DNA of 64,000 nt from Tenacibaculum agarivorans (GCF_001936575.1 NZ_MSMP01000019.1:33113-97112); one strand, 5' to 3'; positions 34,362 through 43,930 are shown, numbered from the stretch's first letter. The notes: generated by a model not told the origin, from the sequence alone. A program made the numbers and translations.

Positions 34362-36020
34362 ATGCAAAACAAAATTAATTTTCCATTTACAGCAATTGTC
34401 AGTCAAGATGATTTTAAATTATGCTTACTACTGAATCTAATAGACCCAACTATTGGAGGAGTTTTAGCTACTGGAGATAAAGGAACCGGAAAAACAACTA
34501 CAGTTAGAGCATTAAGTCAATTAATGGGAGAAGATTTTCCTTTTGTAAACTTGCCTATTGGAGCAACCGAAGATCGTGTATTAGGAAGTGTGAATTTAGA
34601 AGCACTTATTAATCAGAAAAAAACTATTGTAGATAAAGGTTTATTAGCAAAATCACATCAAGGATTTTTATATATAGATGAAATCAACTTGTTGAATGAC
34701 TATTTAATGGATGTGTTGTTAGATGCTGCTGCATCTGGTGGATATCATCTAGAAAGAGAAGGAATTTCAGAATGGCTAGATAGCAGATTTTGTTTAGTTG
34801 GTACAATGAATCCTGAAGAAGGAGAATTACGTCCACAACTAAAAGATAGATTCGGATTAACTGTTGCTATTTCAACACCAAAAGATATTACGCTTCGAAA
34901 AAAAATAGCATTACAACGTTTAAATTTTGATACGAATGCTACTGAGTTTTACGAAAAACTAAAAGAAGAAGAAGCAGTATTAAAAGCACAAATTATTTCA
35001 GCAAAAAATAAATTAGTAGACGTAGTATTATCAGAAAAAGTACAGAATGAAGCTGCTAAATTAACTGTTGAAGCTAATGTAGAAGGATTGAGAGCAGATA
35101 TACTTTTATTAAAAACTACTAGAGCTTATGCAGCTTTATTAGGAGAAAGAGAAACTACAGAAGCAATGTTATATAAAATAGCACCTTTTGTTTTAGCACA
35201 TAGGAGTAGTGATTTTACTCCTCCAAAGGAAAAAGAGAACTCAACTGAGCAAAATTCAAAAGAAGAAGAGAAGAAAGAAAATACAGAACCTCAACAAGGA
35301 TCAAATTCGTTCCAACTTCCAGAACAAATTAAAAACGGATTACAATTTTCTATTCCTCAAGCCTCAAAAAAAAAAGTAGTCGCACTACCAACAAATAATG
35401 AACTCATAAAGAGTCCATATATAGCTAAAGAAGCAGATCGTATAGCTTTAGTAAAGACAGTTAAAAACTACATTATAACACAGAAGTTTACTAAGATATA
35501 TCAACAGATTTCTGAAAAAGCATCAGCTAAAATTGTTTTTTTATTAGATACCAGTGCTTCTATGGCAGTTGATAAACAATTAGGATGTATTAAAGGAATT
35601 GTTCAAAAAACAATAGCTTCTTATCCAGCAAAAAAGATAGAATACGCTATTGTGGTTTTAGAAAATTCATCAGCAAAAATTTTACAATATTTTACTACAG
35701 ATAGTAAGCGAATACATGAAGCCAGTTACCAATTGAGAGCTGGAGGCAAAACAAACTTAGGAAGTGCTTTTTTAAAAGTATTTGAGTTGTTGAAATCAAT
35801 AAATACTAAAACAGTACAACTATTTGTGTTAACAGATGGAAAGATTAATGCAGGTCACGAAAATCCATTTGATTTTGCGGTGAAAAATTACAAAATGTAT
35901 TTGTCTAAATTATCAAATACCACCATTGTAGATACAGAAAATGGTTTTGTGAAATTAGGTAGAGCAAAGCGATTGGCAGAAGTTTTAAATTTACGATATG
36001 TACCTTTTTCCTCATTATAA
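34362..36020 (+). CDS. ChlI/ChlD-type chelatase AAA and VWA subunit
   Basis: A 552-residue protein that joins a MoxR/ChlI-like AAA+ domain (residues 1-290; Walker A ATGDKGTGKTTT, Walker B GFLYIDEINLL, then GTMNPEEGELRPQLKDRFGL) with an acidic linker (about 290-325) and a C-terminal von Willebrand A domain (about 385-552; MIDAS KIVFLLDTSASM and LTDG). This is the layout of magnesium-chelatase BchI/BchD-like partners that serve CobN in place of CobS/CobT. CobN is encoded two genes downstream. It should drive ATP-dependent cobalt insertion. Confidence 0.88.
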   Translation: MQNKINFPFTAIVSQDDFKLCLLLNLIDPTIGGVLATGDKGTGKTTTVRALSQLMGEDFPFVNLPIGATEDRVLGSVNLEALINQKKTIVDKGLLAKSHQGFLYIDEINLLNDYLMDVLLDAAASGGYHLEREGISEWLDSRFCLVGTMNPEEGELRPQLKDRFGLTVAISTPKDITLRKKIALQRLNFDTNATEFYEKLKEEEAVLKAQIISAKNKLVDVVLSEKVQNEAAKLTVEANVEGLRADILLLKTTRAYAALLGERETTEAMLYKIAPFVLAHRSSDFTPPKEKENSTEQNSKEEEKKENTEPQQGSNSFQLPEQIKNGLQFSIPQASKKKVVALPTNNELIKSPYIAKEADRIALVKTVKNYIITQKFTKIYQQISEKASAKIVFLLDTSASMAVDKQLGCIKGIVQKTIASYPAKKIEYAIVVLENSSAKILQYFTTDSKRIHEASYQLRAGGKTNLGSAFLKVFELLKSINTKTVQLFVLTDGKINAGHENPFDFAVKNYKMYLSKLSNTTIVDTENGFVKLGRAKRLAEVLNLRYVPFSSL

Positions 36021-36022
36021 TT

Positions 36023-37855
36023 ATGGCAAAGGCATTTTTAATAGCAGCTCCTTGGAGCAATTCTGGAAAAACAACGATTACACTTGGTTTAGCACGTTAC
36101 TTTAGTAATAAGAACTATAAAGTACAAACTTTTAAATGCGGACCAGATTATATAGATACAATGCATCATTCCAGAGCAGCTAAAAGACCAAGTATCAACT
36201 TAGATAGTGTATTGATGTCAGATACACACATTCAAGAAGTATTCACAAAATATACTAATGAAGCTGATATTTCTATTGTAGAAGGAGTAATGGGATTGTT
36301 TGATGGAGCAGTTAAAGATCAAGGAAGTTCAGCTGAATTGGCAAAGAAACTTAATATTCCAGTTATTTTAGTAGTGAATGCTAAGGCAATGGCCTATACA
36401 ATAGCACCTATTTTACATGGATTAAAATCGTTTGATCCTGAAGTTAAAATAGCAGGAGTTTTGTTCAATTTTGTGAAAACAGAATCACATTATACATTTT
36501 TAAAAGAAGCTTGCGAAACCGTCGGAATTCCTTCTTTAGGATACATTCCTCCAAACGACGATATTAAAATTCCTTCGAGGCATTTAGGTTTACATATTGA
36601 AGATAAATTCGAAGAGTTAATAGAAAGAGCAGCAAGTCATATTGGTACACATACTAATATACATGAACTTTTAAATATTGCGACCTCGATTAAAAAAACT
36701 AAAGTAGAAAGTTTGACCAATGGGATTAATCCCATTGGGTTTGAAGAGAAAATAGAAACTAAATTAAAGATAGCTGTAGCTAAAGATGAAGCTTTCACAT
36801 TTACTTATGTTGAAAACTTAGCTTATTTAAAGCAGTTAGGCGACGTAACGTTTTTTAGTCCAATCCACGATACGAAATTACCAGAGGCTGATATTATTTA
36901 TTTAGCAGGAGGTTATCCAGAATTATACTTAGATGAATTAAGTTCGAATGCTGAAATGAAAACAGCTTTAAAAAACGCTGCTGAAAATGGGATTAAAATT
37001 TTAGCAGAATGTGGGGGAATGATGTACTTAGGAAATCAAATTATTAATGCAGAAGGAATTGCTTATAATATGATAGGAGTTTTTGATTTTAGTACAACAA
37101 TGGAACAAAAGAAACTGCATTTAGGATATAGAAAAGTTGTTTTTGAAGACGAAACGATTTGGGGACACGAATTTCATTATTCCTCGATGATTCATGACAA
37201 ATACGATTCAATAGCAAAAATTTATACAGCAAGAGAAAAAGAAATAACAACTAAAGTATTTTCATACAAAAATGTAATGGCAAGTTATATTCATTTGTAT
37301 TGGGGAGCAGGAAACTTTAATTGGTTGACTAAACCCAATGGGTTTTCCAAGGGGATTAATCCCCTTGATAAAGAATACTATTTCGTAACCTTTGCTACTG
37401 CAAAATCACGAATTTCTGATAGAATGGTAAAATATAATACCTCTAGTTTTATAAGAAATTTAGATGCTTTAATTTTTGAAGAAGATGATTTAAAAAAGAT
37501 GATGACTTTATTCAAAGAAGCATTTAAAAGATATGATGTAGATACCGTTTGTTTTAATATTTTACCAGATCATATTCACATTTTATTGAGGGCAGAAAAT
37601 GAAGAAGCACTCACCACTCAGATAAAAAATATAAAAGGATACACTTCGTATAAATTTCAGCGATTTAAAGAATGGGAAAAAGGAATACAAAAAGTTTGGG
37701 TACAAAAATTTCATAGAAAAAGAATTTCAAAAACAGATGGCTCAATAGAAAGAGTCACGAATTACATCAAAAATAATCATTACAAACACGAAGCACGTTG
37801 GGGAGAAGAAATGAGTGAGTTCATTGAGGCACTTCACATCCAAGAAGATAACTAA
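36023..37855 (+). CDS. cobB: CobB/CbiA a,c-diamide synthase fused to a RAYT (HUH) transposase domain
   Basis: A 610-residue fusion. Residues 1-436 are a complete CobB/CbiA: Walker A AAPWSNSGKTT (8-18), GATase nucleophile Cys330 in AECGGMMYLG and His382 in GHEFHYS, ending at the family's last conserved stretch NVMASYIHLYWG. They amidate the a and c acetates. A REP-like palindrome (36717-36738) is inserted in frame in the interdomain linker. Residues about 449-610 are a RAYT/Y1 transposase: KEYYFVTFATAKSR, PDHIHILL with H517-x-H519, and Tyr581 in TNYIKNNHYKH. The whole catalytic set is present. Palindromes stand at the join (37348-37367) and after the stop (37864-37885). No ATG lies at the start of the RAYT part, so it is made as a fusion unless an unusual start is used. 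Confidence 0.9.
   Translation: MAKAFLIAAPWSNSGKTTITLGLARYFSNKNYKVQTFKCGPDYIDTMHHSRAAKRPSINLDSVLMSDTHIQEVFTKYTNEADISIVEGVMGLFDGAVKDQGSSAELAKKLNIPVILVVNAKAMAYTIAPILHGLKSFDPEVKIAGVLFNFVKTESHYTFLKEACETVGIPSLGYIPPNDDIKIPSRHLGLHIEDKFEELIERAASHIGTHTNIHELLNIATSIKKTKVESLTNGINPIGFEEKIETKLKIAVAKDEAFTFTYVENLAYLKQLGDVTFFSPIHDTKLPEADIIYLAGGYPELYLDELSSNAEMKTALKNAAENGIKILAECGGMMYLGNQIINAEGIAYNMIGVFDFSTTMEQKKLHLGYRKVVFEDETIWGHEFHYSSMIHDKYDSIAKIYTAREKEITTKVFSYKNVMASYIHLYWGAGNFNWLTKPNGFSKGINPLDKEYYFVTFATAKSRISDRMVKYNTSSFIRNLDALIFEEDDLKKMMTLFKEAFKRYDVDTVCFNILPDHIHILLRAENEEALTTQIKNIKGYTSYKFQRFKEWEKGIQKVWVQKFHRKRISKTDGSIERVTNYIKNNHYKHEARWGEEMSEFIEALHIQEDN
36717..36738. repeat. REP-like palindrome 4 inside cobB, CCAATGGGAT/TAATCCCATTGG
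   Basis: A palindrome in the linker between the ATPase and glutaminase domains. It encodes residues of the type TNGINPIG and keeps the frame open. This shows that the repeat tolerates, or was selected for, an open reading frame. Confidence 0.85.
37331..37367. repeat. REP-like palindrome pair 5 at the cobB-RAYT join
   Basis: AAACCC-AAT-GGGTTT (37331-37345) is followed at once by the perfect 20-bp palindrome CAAGGGGATTAATCCCCTTG (37348-37367). They lie between the last CobB residues and the first RAYT residues and are translated in frame. A paired arrangement like this resembles a BIME-type unit. Confidence 0.85.
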
Positions 37856-37885
37856 GGGTTCAACCAATGGGTTTAAACTCATTGG
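37348..37885 (+). mobile_element. REP-RAYT-REP module inserted at the 3' end of cobB
   Basis: The RAYT coding part (about 37368-37855) is bounded on both sides by REP-like palindromes of the kind scattered in the same operon. RAYT proteins are IS200/IS605-like single-strand transposases thought to have spread REP hairpins. Here the gene is not free-standing but is fused to a metabolic gene. The module may have inserted before the cobB stop codon and kept the frame. Confidence 0.75.
37864..37885. repeat. REP-like palindrome 6, CCAATGGGTTT/AAACTCATTGG
   Basis: 11-bp arms with one G-T pair, 8 bp after the RAYT stop and 43 bp before the cobN start. It closes the RAYT module on the right. Confidence 0.8.
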
Positions 37886-37928
37886 AAACAAAGCAGAAGT
37901 GTCTTACATAATAAAAAAACAGAAAATT

Positions 37929-40900
37929 ATGCATTTAATAGCAACAATACCTGGAGGTTGGAATCCAGATGATGATGGAGTTTTTTACATTGAACAAAAA
38001 CCAGGTGATATTGTTTTTTTAAGTGCAGGCGATACCGAAATACACACGGTCAATGAAGCATATAAAACAATTCATACTCAAGAAAGTGATACGCTGCCAA
38101 GTTTACGCATGACCAATTTGGTATATCTAAAACAAGAATTGACGATAGATAATTATGTAGAAGATGTTTTAGAAAAAGCAAAAGTTATTGTTTGTAGTCT
38201 TTTAGGCGGAATAAGCTATTATAAATATTTAGTAGAATCGTTAGTTGAATTGCAAGAAGAAACCAATTGTGTGTTGCTTTTTATTCCCGCTCATGAACCT
38301 GATTACGAATTGATGAAGCTGTCTTCTGTGCCATTACAAACGGTACATCATTGCAGACAATATTTGCAACAAGGAGGAAAAGCAAATGCGATTAACTTTT
38401 TGAATTATATCCGTAAAAACTTTTTCAATCAAACTGTTGAGGTAGTTACTGCAGAACAAATAGACGACTTGTTCTTATATACCTTTGAAAAAGGAATTGT
38501 TACACAAAAAGAATTAGATTCAAGTTTAGATCGTAATCAATCAACAACAATTTTATTAGCATATAGAACGCATTTTTTGGCAAATAACTTAGAACCTTTA
38601 GAAGTTTTAAGTCAATCTCTATTAGATCAAGGAATAAAGCCTGTTGTAGCCTTTGCAAATAATTTGAGAGATCCTGATACATTAGTGAATCTTGAAAAAC
38701 TAATGACGAATTTAGGCATTAGAAAAATATCAGTCATAATTAATACAACAGGATTTACAATTAAGTCCTCAGATACTACAGATTTTATTTTTGATAGATT
38801 AGGAATTCCTGTTTTACAAGCTATTTTTTCAACAACAAATAAAACAGTTTGGGAAGAAGGTATGTTTGGTCTTCCACCTACTGATATTGCTATGAATGTA
38901 GCTTTACCAGAAATTGATGGAAGAATTATTGGTAGAGCAGTATCTTTTAAAAAAGAAGTTCAAAAAGACGAACTTACCGATAGTACAATTGTAAAATATG
39001 AAGCCCACGAACCAGCTTGTGAATTCATGGCAAGATTGGCAAAAAACTGGATTGTATTACAAGAAAAGAAAAATAAAGAAAAACGCGTAGCTGTTATTTT
39101 ACCTAACTATCCTAATAAAGATAGTCGATTGGCTAATGGAGTAGGATTAGATACACCAGCAAGTTGTACCGTTTTATTAAATGCATTACAAGACGCAAGT
39201 TATAATTTAGGAGAACAATTACCGCAATCAGGAACAGAATTAATGCATTGGATTACGCAAGTTACAACCAATGATATTAGTACAGCGCAAATTCGTCCTC
39301 ATGCAATACTGTATAGTTTATCAGATTTCAAAAAACGATTTGATACTATTTCAAAAATTTTACAAGAAAAGATTATAGAACAATGGGGAACTCCAGATAA
39401 TGATCCTTATTTCACAGAAGAAGGTTTTATCGTTTCTGGATTTTTATTAGGAAATGTTTTTGTGAGTATTCAACCTTCAAGAGGTTATAATCAAGATCCG
39501 CAAGCAATTTATCACTCTCCAGATTTAGCGCCAACATATCAATATTTGGCCTATTATTTCTGGTTGCAAGACACATATCAAGCAGACGCTGTAATTCATT
39601 TAGGAAAGCACGGAAACTTAGAATGGTTACCAGGGAAAAGTGTGTCTTTAGATCCTGAAACTTGTTTTCCAGCAATGTTGTTTGATGCATTACCACATTT
39701 TTATCCGTTTATCATCAATGATCCGGGAGAAGGAACACAAGCAAAACGAAGAAATCAAGCGGTAATTATAGATCATTTAATTCCGCCGATGACTAGAGCT
39801 GAGAGTTACGGAAGTTTACTAAAATTAGAGCATTTAGTTGATGAATATTATGAAGCTTCGAACTTAGATTCGAAAAGATCAAAAGCTTTAGAAGATGAAA
39901 TTGCCAATTTGGTCAAAGAAACAAAATTGAATGTTGATTTAGGAATTATTTCGGATGATGTAGATGAACTTTTGGTAAAATTAGATGGATATTTATGTGA
40001 ACTTAAAGAAGCACAAATTCGTGATGGTTTACATATTTTCGGTAAAGCTCCTGTAGATGAACAATTAATTGATTTATTAATTGCTTTACACAGGATGCCA
40101 ACATTTGAACAAAAAGGAATCACACAGGTATTAGCCGAAGATCTTGGAATTGAACAAAATATTTTAGCATTAGAGTATGCTGAAAAATTAGAAATAAAGA
40201 TTGGAGAAAAAGATTGTAAAACTGTAGGTCAAGTTGTTGAGCAATTAGAGTTTATCGCAAAACAACAATTGATACAATTTTTAGATGAAAATATTTTGTC
40301 TGAAGTTTATCCAAAACTAAATGAAGTTTTAGCACTGATAAAACATAAAACCTTAGTTGCTGTAAACAACACAACTGAAGAAATTACAAATTTATTAGAA
40401 GGATTGAATGGAGCATACGTTCCTTCTGGTCCGTCTGGAGCTCCAACAAGAGGACGTGTAGATTTATTACCAACAGGACGTAATTTTTATTCGGTTGATG
40501 TTCGAACAATTCCTACAGAAACTGCTTTTCGTTTAGGTGAAAAAAGTGCAAAACTAATTATAGATCGTTACATCCAAGAACATGGAGATTATCCAGAAAC
40601 AATAGGAATTTCTGTTTGGGGAACATCAACAATGCGAACAGGAGGAGATGATATTGCTCAAGCTTTCGCCTTAATGGGAGTAAAACCAATTTGGAAAAAT
40701 GCCAATAGAAGAGTAAGCGATTTTGAAGTAATTCCGTTACTGAAATTACAACGACCAAGAGTAGATGTTACGTTACGAATTTCTGGCTTCTTCAGAGATG
40801 CTTTTCCAGATGTAATTAATTTATTCAATACTGCTGTAGCTAGAGTTGCTGAGTTAGATGAATCTTTAGAGGGAAATCCGATTCGTAAACGATTTTTAGA

Positions 40901-41675
40901 AGAAACTAAAGAATGGGAAACTAAAGGATTAGTTGAAGAAGAAGCTAAACAACGTGCTCTATATCGAGTTTTCGGATCTAAACCAGGAGCGTATGGCGCA
41001 GGGTTACAAGCTGTGATTGATGAGAAAAATTGGGAAACGCAAGAAGATTTAGCCAAAGTATATATCAACTGGAGTGGTTATGCTTACGGAAATTCTAAAA
41101 AAGGTGTTTCCGCACACGAATCGTTTACAAACAGATTGCAGGCCATGCAAATTGTGATGCATAATCAAGACAATAGAGAACACGATATTTTAGATAGTGA
41201 TGATTATTATCAATTCCAAGGAGGACTGGCAAATGCAGTAGCTACCGTAAAAGGAAGTGAAGCTGAGGTGTATTTTGGAGATCATTCTCGACCAGAAACC
41301 CCGAAACTAAAAACATTAAAAGAAGAGTTGTTAAAAGTATATCGATCAAGAGTGATAAATCCAAAATGGATTATAGGTGTGCAGCGTCATGGGTATAAAG
41401 GAGCTTTTGAAATGGCAGCAACCTTAGATTATTTATTTGCTTATGATGCTACTACAAACTTGATTGATGATTTTATGTACGAAGGTATCACAGAACGTTA
41501 TTTATTAGACGAACAAAATAAATCATTTATCAAGGAAAATAATCCTTGGGCTTTAAAGGATATGAGTGAACGTTTATTAGAAGCAATTCAGCGTGGGATG
41601 TGGCAAGAACCTTCAAACGAAATTAAACAACAACTAGAAGATTTATATCTCGAAGGAGAAGGAATTGTAGAATAA
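37929..41675 (+). CDS. cobN: Cobaltochelatase large subunit
   Basis: A 1,248-residue protein from ATG 37929 (MHLIATIPGGWNPDDDG). This is the normal CobN start; the longer frame from 37815 runs through the RAYT end and a palindrome and is rejected. Conserved CobN/BchH phrases include GLPPTDIAMNVALPEIDGRI, AVIHLGKHGNLEWLPGKS, LPTGRNFYSVDVRTIPTETA, VSVWGTSTMRTGGDD-like ISVWGTSTMRTGGDD and RISGFFRDAFPDVI. It inserts Co2+ into hydrogenobyrinic acid a,c-diamide with ATP-driven partners, here the ChlI/D-type protein. It is the last gene of the + strand cobalamin operon. Confidence 0.95.
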   Translation: MHLIATIPGGWNPDDDGVFYIEQKPGDIVFLSAGDTEIHTVNEAYKTIHTQESDTLPSLRMTNLVYLKQELTIDNYVEDVLEKAKVIVCSLLGGISYYKYLVESLVELQEETNCVLLFIPAHEPDYELMKLSSVPLQTVHHCRQYLQQGGKANAINFLNYIRKNFFNQTVEVVTAEQIDDLFLYTFEKGIVTQKELDSSLDRNQSTTILLAYRTHFLANNLEPLEVLSQSLLDQGIKPVVAFANNLRDPDTLVNLEKLMTNLGIRKISVIINTTGFTIKSSDTTDFIFDRLGIPVLQAIFSTTNKTVWEEGMFGLPPTDIAMNVALPEIDGRIIGRAVSFKKEVQKDELTDSTIVKYEAHEPACEFMARLAKNWIVLQEKKNKEKRVAVILPNYPNKDSRLANGVGLDTPASCTVLLNALQDASYNLGEQLPQSGTELMHWITQVTTNDISTAQIRPHAILYSLSDFKKRFDTISKILQEKIIEQWGTPDNDPYFTEEGFIVSGFLLGNVFVSIQPSRGYNQDPQAIYHSPDLAPTYQYLAYYFWLQDTYQADAVIHLGKHGNLEWLPGKSVSLDPETCFPAMLFDALPHFYPFIINDPGEGTQAKRRNQAVIIDHLIPPMTRAESYGSLLKLEHLVDEYYEASNLDSKRSKALEDEIANLVKETKLNVDLGIISDDVDELLVKLDGYLCELKEAQIRDGLHIFGKAPVDEQLIDLLIALHRMPTFEQKGITQVLAEDLGIEQNILALEYAEKLEIKIGEKDCKTVGQVVEQLEFIAKQQLIQFLDENILSEVYPKLNEVLALIKHKTLVAVNNTTEEITNLLEGLNGAYVPSGPSGAPTRGRVDLLPTGRNFYSVDVRTIPTETAFRLGEKSAKLIIDRYIQEHGDYPETIGISVWGTSTMRTGGDDIAQAFALMGVKPIWKNANRRVSDFEVIPLLKLQRPRVDVTLRISGFFRDAFPDVINLFNTAVARVAELDESLEGNPIRKRFLEETKEWETKGLVEEEAKQRALYRVFGSKPGAYGAGLQAVIDEKNWETQEDLAKVYINWSGYAYGNSKKGVSAHESFTNRLQAMQIVMHNQDNREHDILDSDDYYQFQGGLANAVATVKGSEAEVYFGDHSRPETPKLKTLKEELLKVYRSRVINPKWIIGVQRHGYKGAFEMAATLDYLFAYDATTNLIDDFMYEGITERYLLDEQNKSFIKENNPWALKDMSERLLEAIQRGMWQEPSNEIKQQLEDLYLEGEGIVE

Positions 41676-41687
41676 GTTTAAACTTAG
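41674..41687. repeat. Palindrome TAAGTTTAAACTTA at the cobN stop
   Basis: A perfect 14-bp palindrome that includes the stop codon. There is no T-run, so it is at most a weak terminator or operator. Confidence 0.35.
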
Positions 41688-41802
41688 TTGATAGCCTATA
41701 AAAAAATATAAAAATTCTGTCATCTATCTAAATAAAGATATATTAGTACTTTTATTTATCATAGTAGAAAGTTTTATCTAAAAATGCTAAAAAAGAAGTA
41801 CA

Positions 41803-42342
41803 ATGAATAAACTCCTTACATATAGAGAGCAATTAAATTTAACACAAGAACAGCTTTCTGAAAAAGCAAAAGTTTCTGTCAGAACTATTCAACGTATTGA
41901 GGCTGGACAAACATTAAAAGGTCACACTTTAGAAGCATTATCGAACGCTTTAGGCGTTAGTAAAGAAAAACTTTTAGGAGAAGATGTTATACAAAAGGAG
42001 AAAAATATTCTTTTAATTAAGCTAATCAACTTATCCTCGTTACTATTAATTTTTATTCCTTTTGGAAGTATTGTTCTTCCACTACTAATTATGTATTGGA
42101 AAAAAGAAGTGAATGCAATCACAAAACAAATTGTATCTATTCAAATTTTATGGACTATACTATTTCCTGTTATTGTTTTAATAGTTGTATTTCTAAATAA
42201 TATTTTTCGATTTAACAGACAAGTTATTCCATTAACAATGCTATTCTTATTCATAGTAAATATCTATATTATACTTCGTAATATTGCTGAATTACATCAA
42301 AAAGAAGAATTGCGTATAAAATTGAAATTCAGTATTATATAG
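41803..42342 (+). CDS. XRE-family regulator with C-terminal membrane region
   Basis: A 179-residue protein. The N-terminal XRE HTH (1-65) reads LLTYREQLNLTQEQLSEKAKVSVRTIQRIEAGQTLKGHTLEALSNAL. Three or four hydrophobic helices (about 70-165) follow. This membrane-tethered HTH plan recurs in Flavobacteriia. It should bind DNA while anchored in the inner membrane. The target is unknown. It is 127 bp after cobN and probably independent of it. Confidence 0.85.
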   Translation: MNKLLTYREQLNLTQEQLSEKAKVSVRTIQRIEAGQTLKGHTLEALSNALGVSKEKLLGEDVIQKEKNILLIKLINLSSLLLIFIPFGSIVLPLLIMYWKKEVNAITKQIVSIQILWTILFPVIVLIVVFLNNIFRFNRQVIPLTMLFLFIVNIYIILRNIAELHQKEELRIKLKFSII

Positions 42343-42442
42343 TTGCTGTCAGGGCATTGTCAGGTTATTGGCAGGTACATTTTCATTTTCTTTTATTCAT
42401 AAAATTTACTTTTATAAGAGTTCAATTTTAAACGTAATAAAA

Positions 42443-43882
42443 ATGAATAGATACCTGTTAATTATTATCTTATTAATTAATCTAAAACCGCTTGTAGCAC
42501 AAACTGAAAGAGAGTGTTCAATAGAAAAATTGCTAAAAAAAAATAATGTACCAGTATTAGGACTGGGAATTATAGAAGATGGAAAATTAAGTTCAATAAA
42601 TGTATTTGGGAACATAAAACCAAATGAAAAAGCACCATATAATACTATTTTTAATGTAGCTTCTATTACGAAAACTGTTACCTCGGTAGTTGCATTAAAA
42701 TTAATTAGCGAGAAAAAGTGGGAGTTAGATGAACCCTTGTATAAATATTGGATAGATCCAGATATTGCAAACAACCCACATACTAAATTGATAACAACAA
42801 GATATGTGCTAACACATCAAACAGGGTTTCCTAATTGGAGAAAAGGAAAATTAAATTTTTTATTTACTCCAGGAACTCAATGTAGTTATTCAGGAGAAGG
42901 ATTTGAGTATTTGCGTATGGCATTAGAGAAAAAGTTTGGAAAAACCTTAAATGAGCTAGCAAAAGAGCTAATATTTGAACCATTGCAAATGAAGGATACT
43001 CAATTTATTTGGAATAAAAAAATAGATGAATCTAGAGTTGCAGAAGGAGTAAATAAAGAAGGTAAGGTTTATAAAAGTTACAAACGAAAAATTTCAAACG
43101 GAGCAGATGATTTGTTAACTACTATAGAAGATTACAGTATTTTTTTGATACATGTAATGAAAGGGGATGGATTGTCTCAAGAAATAGTTAAAGAAATGCA
43201 TTCTAATCAAGTGGTTTTTGGCAAAAAACATTTTGGTCTAGGCTTTATGAAATATAATTTCAAAGATGGTAATTATGCTTTATCTCATGGAGGTTCCGAT
43301 AATGGAGTACAGACACTAATGGTTATGCTTCCTAAGACAAAAAAGGGAATTATAATATTTACCAATGCAGATAAAGGGTATATGGTGTATGAAAAACTTT
43401 TAAATAGATATTTGGGAAAATATGGAGCTGAGATTATAGAGATAGAAATGGGAAAAAAAGCAACCAATAGAAGTTTAAATGAAATAAAAAAGTATACAAT
43501 TACAGATCAACAATTATATAATGAGATTTTAGCTAAAGACAAAGAATTTTTTAATGCTTACAACAATTGTGATATGAAAAAGCAAGCTGAAATGTACGAT
43601 GATAAGGTTGAGTTTTTCCATGATAAAGCAGGTCTCATAAATAATAAAGAACAAGTTTTAAATGCAACTAAGAAAAATATTTGTGGTAAAGTAACCAGAA
43701 CATTAATTGAAAACAGTGTTGAAGTGTATCCTATAGAAGGTTATGGTGCTATTCAAATTGGATATCATAAGTTTTTTAATAATCAAGAACCCAATGCAAT
43801 TTCATCTCCAAGTAAATTTATAATTACCTGGCATTATGTAAATGATTCATGGAAAATTTCCAAAGTCATTAGTTTGCATTAG
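42443..43882 (+). CDS. Secreted beta-lactamase-fold serine hydrolase with SnoaL-like C-terminus
   Basis: A 479-residue protein from ATG 42443 (MNRYLLIIILLIN, a clean signal peptide ending near VAQ). The longer frame from 42368 adds 25 atypical residues. The N-terminal serine hydrolase (about 30-350) has S-x-x-K in NVASITKTVTS, a Y-x-x motif in CSYSGEGFEYLR (Y-S) and HGGSDNG late. The C-terminal 110 residues (about 370-479) resemble a SnoaL/DUF4440 domain (YNEILAKDKEFFNAYNNCDMKKQAEMYDDKVEFFHDKAG). It is envelope-localised; the substrate is unknown. A good terminator follows. Confidence 0.85.
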   Translation: MNRYLLIIILLINLKPLVAQTERECSIEKLLKKNNVPVLGLGIIEDGKLSSINVFGNIKPNEKAPYNTIFNVASITKTVTSVVALKLISEKKWELDEPLYKYWIDPDIANNPHTKLITTRYVLTHQTGFPNWRKGKLNFLFTPGTQCSYSGEGFEYLRMALEKKFGKTLNELAKELIFEPLQMKDTQFIWNKKIDESRVAEGVNKEGKVYKSYKRKISNGADDLLTTIEDYSIFLIHVMKGDGLSQEIVKEMHSNQVVFGKKHFGLGFMKYNFKDGNYALSHGGSDNGVQTLMVMLPKTKKGIIIFTNADKGYMVYEKLLNRYLGKYGAEIIEIEMGKKATNRSLNEIKKYTITDQQLYNEILAKDKEFFNAYNNCDMKKQAEMYDDKVEFFHDKAGLINNKEQVLNATKKNICGKVTRTLIENSVEVYPIEGYGAIQIGYHKFFNNQEPNAISSPSKFIITWHYVNDSWKISKVISLH

Positions 43883-43906
43883 AAACAATAAGATATAACT
43901 TTCATA

Positions 43907-43930
43907 TAAGCCCTTTTATGGGCTTTTTTA
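43907..43930 (+). terminator. Rho-independent terminator after the serine hydrolase gene
   Basis: Stem AAGCCC-TTTTAT-GGGCTT followed by a T-run. It lies 25 bp after the stop. The remainder up to the Rrf2 gene (to 44173) holds no gene. Confidence 0.8.

Noticed and set aside
28651..37885. CRISPR array from the repeated palindromes
   Set aside because: Spacing is irregular (hundreds to thousands of bases), there are no uniform spacers and no cas genes; they are REP-like hairpins.
37815..37928. 38-residue N-terminal extension of CobN
   Set aside because: It overlaps the RAYT end and a palindrome; MHLIATIPGGW at 37929 is the family start.
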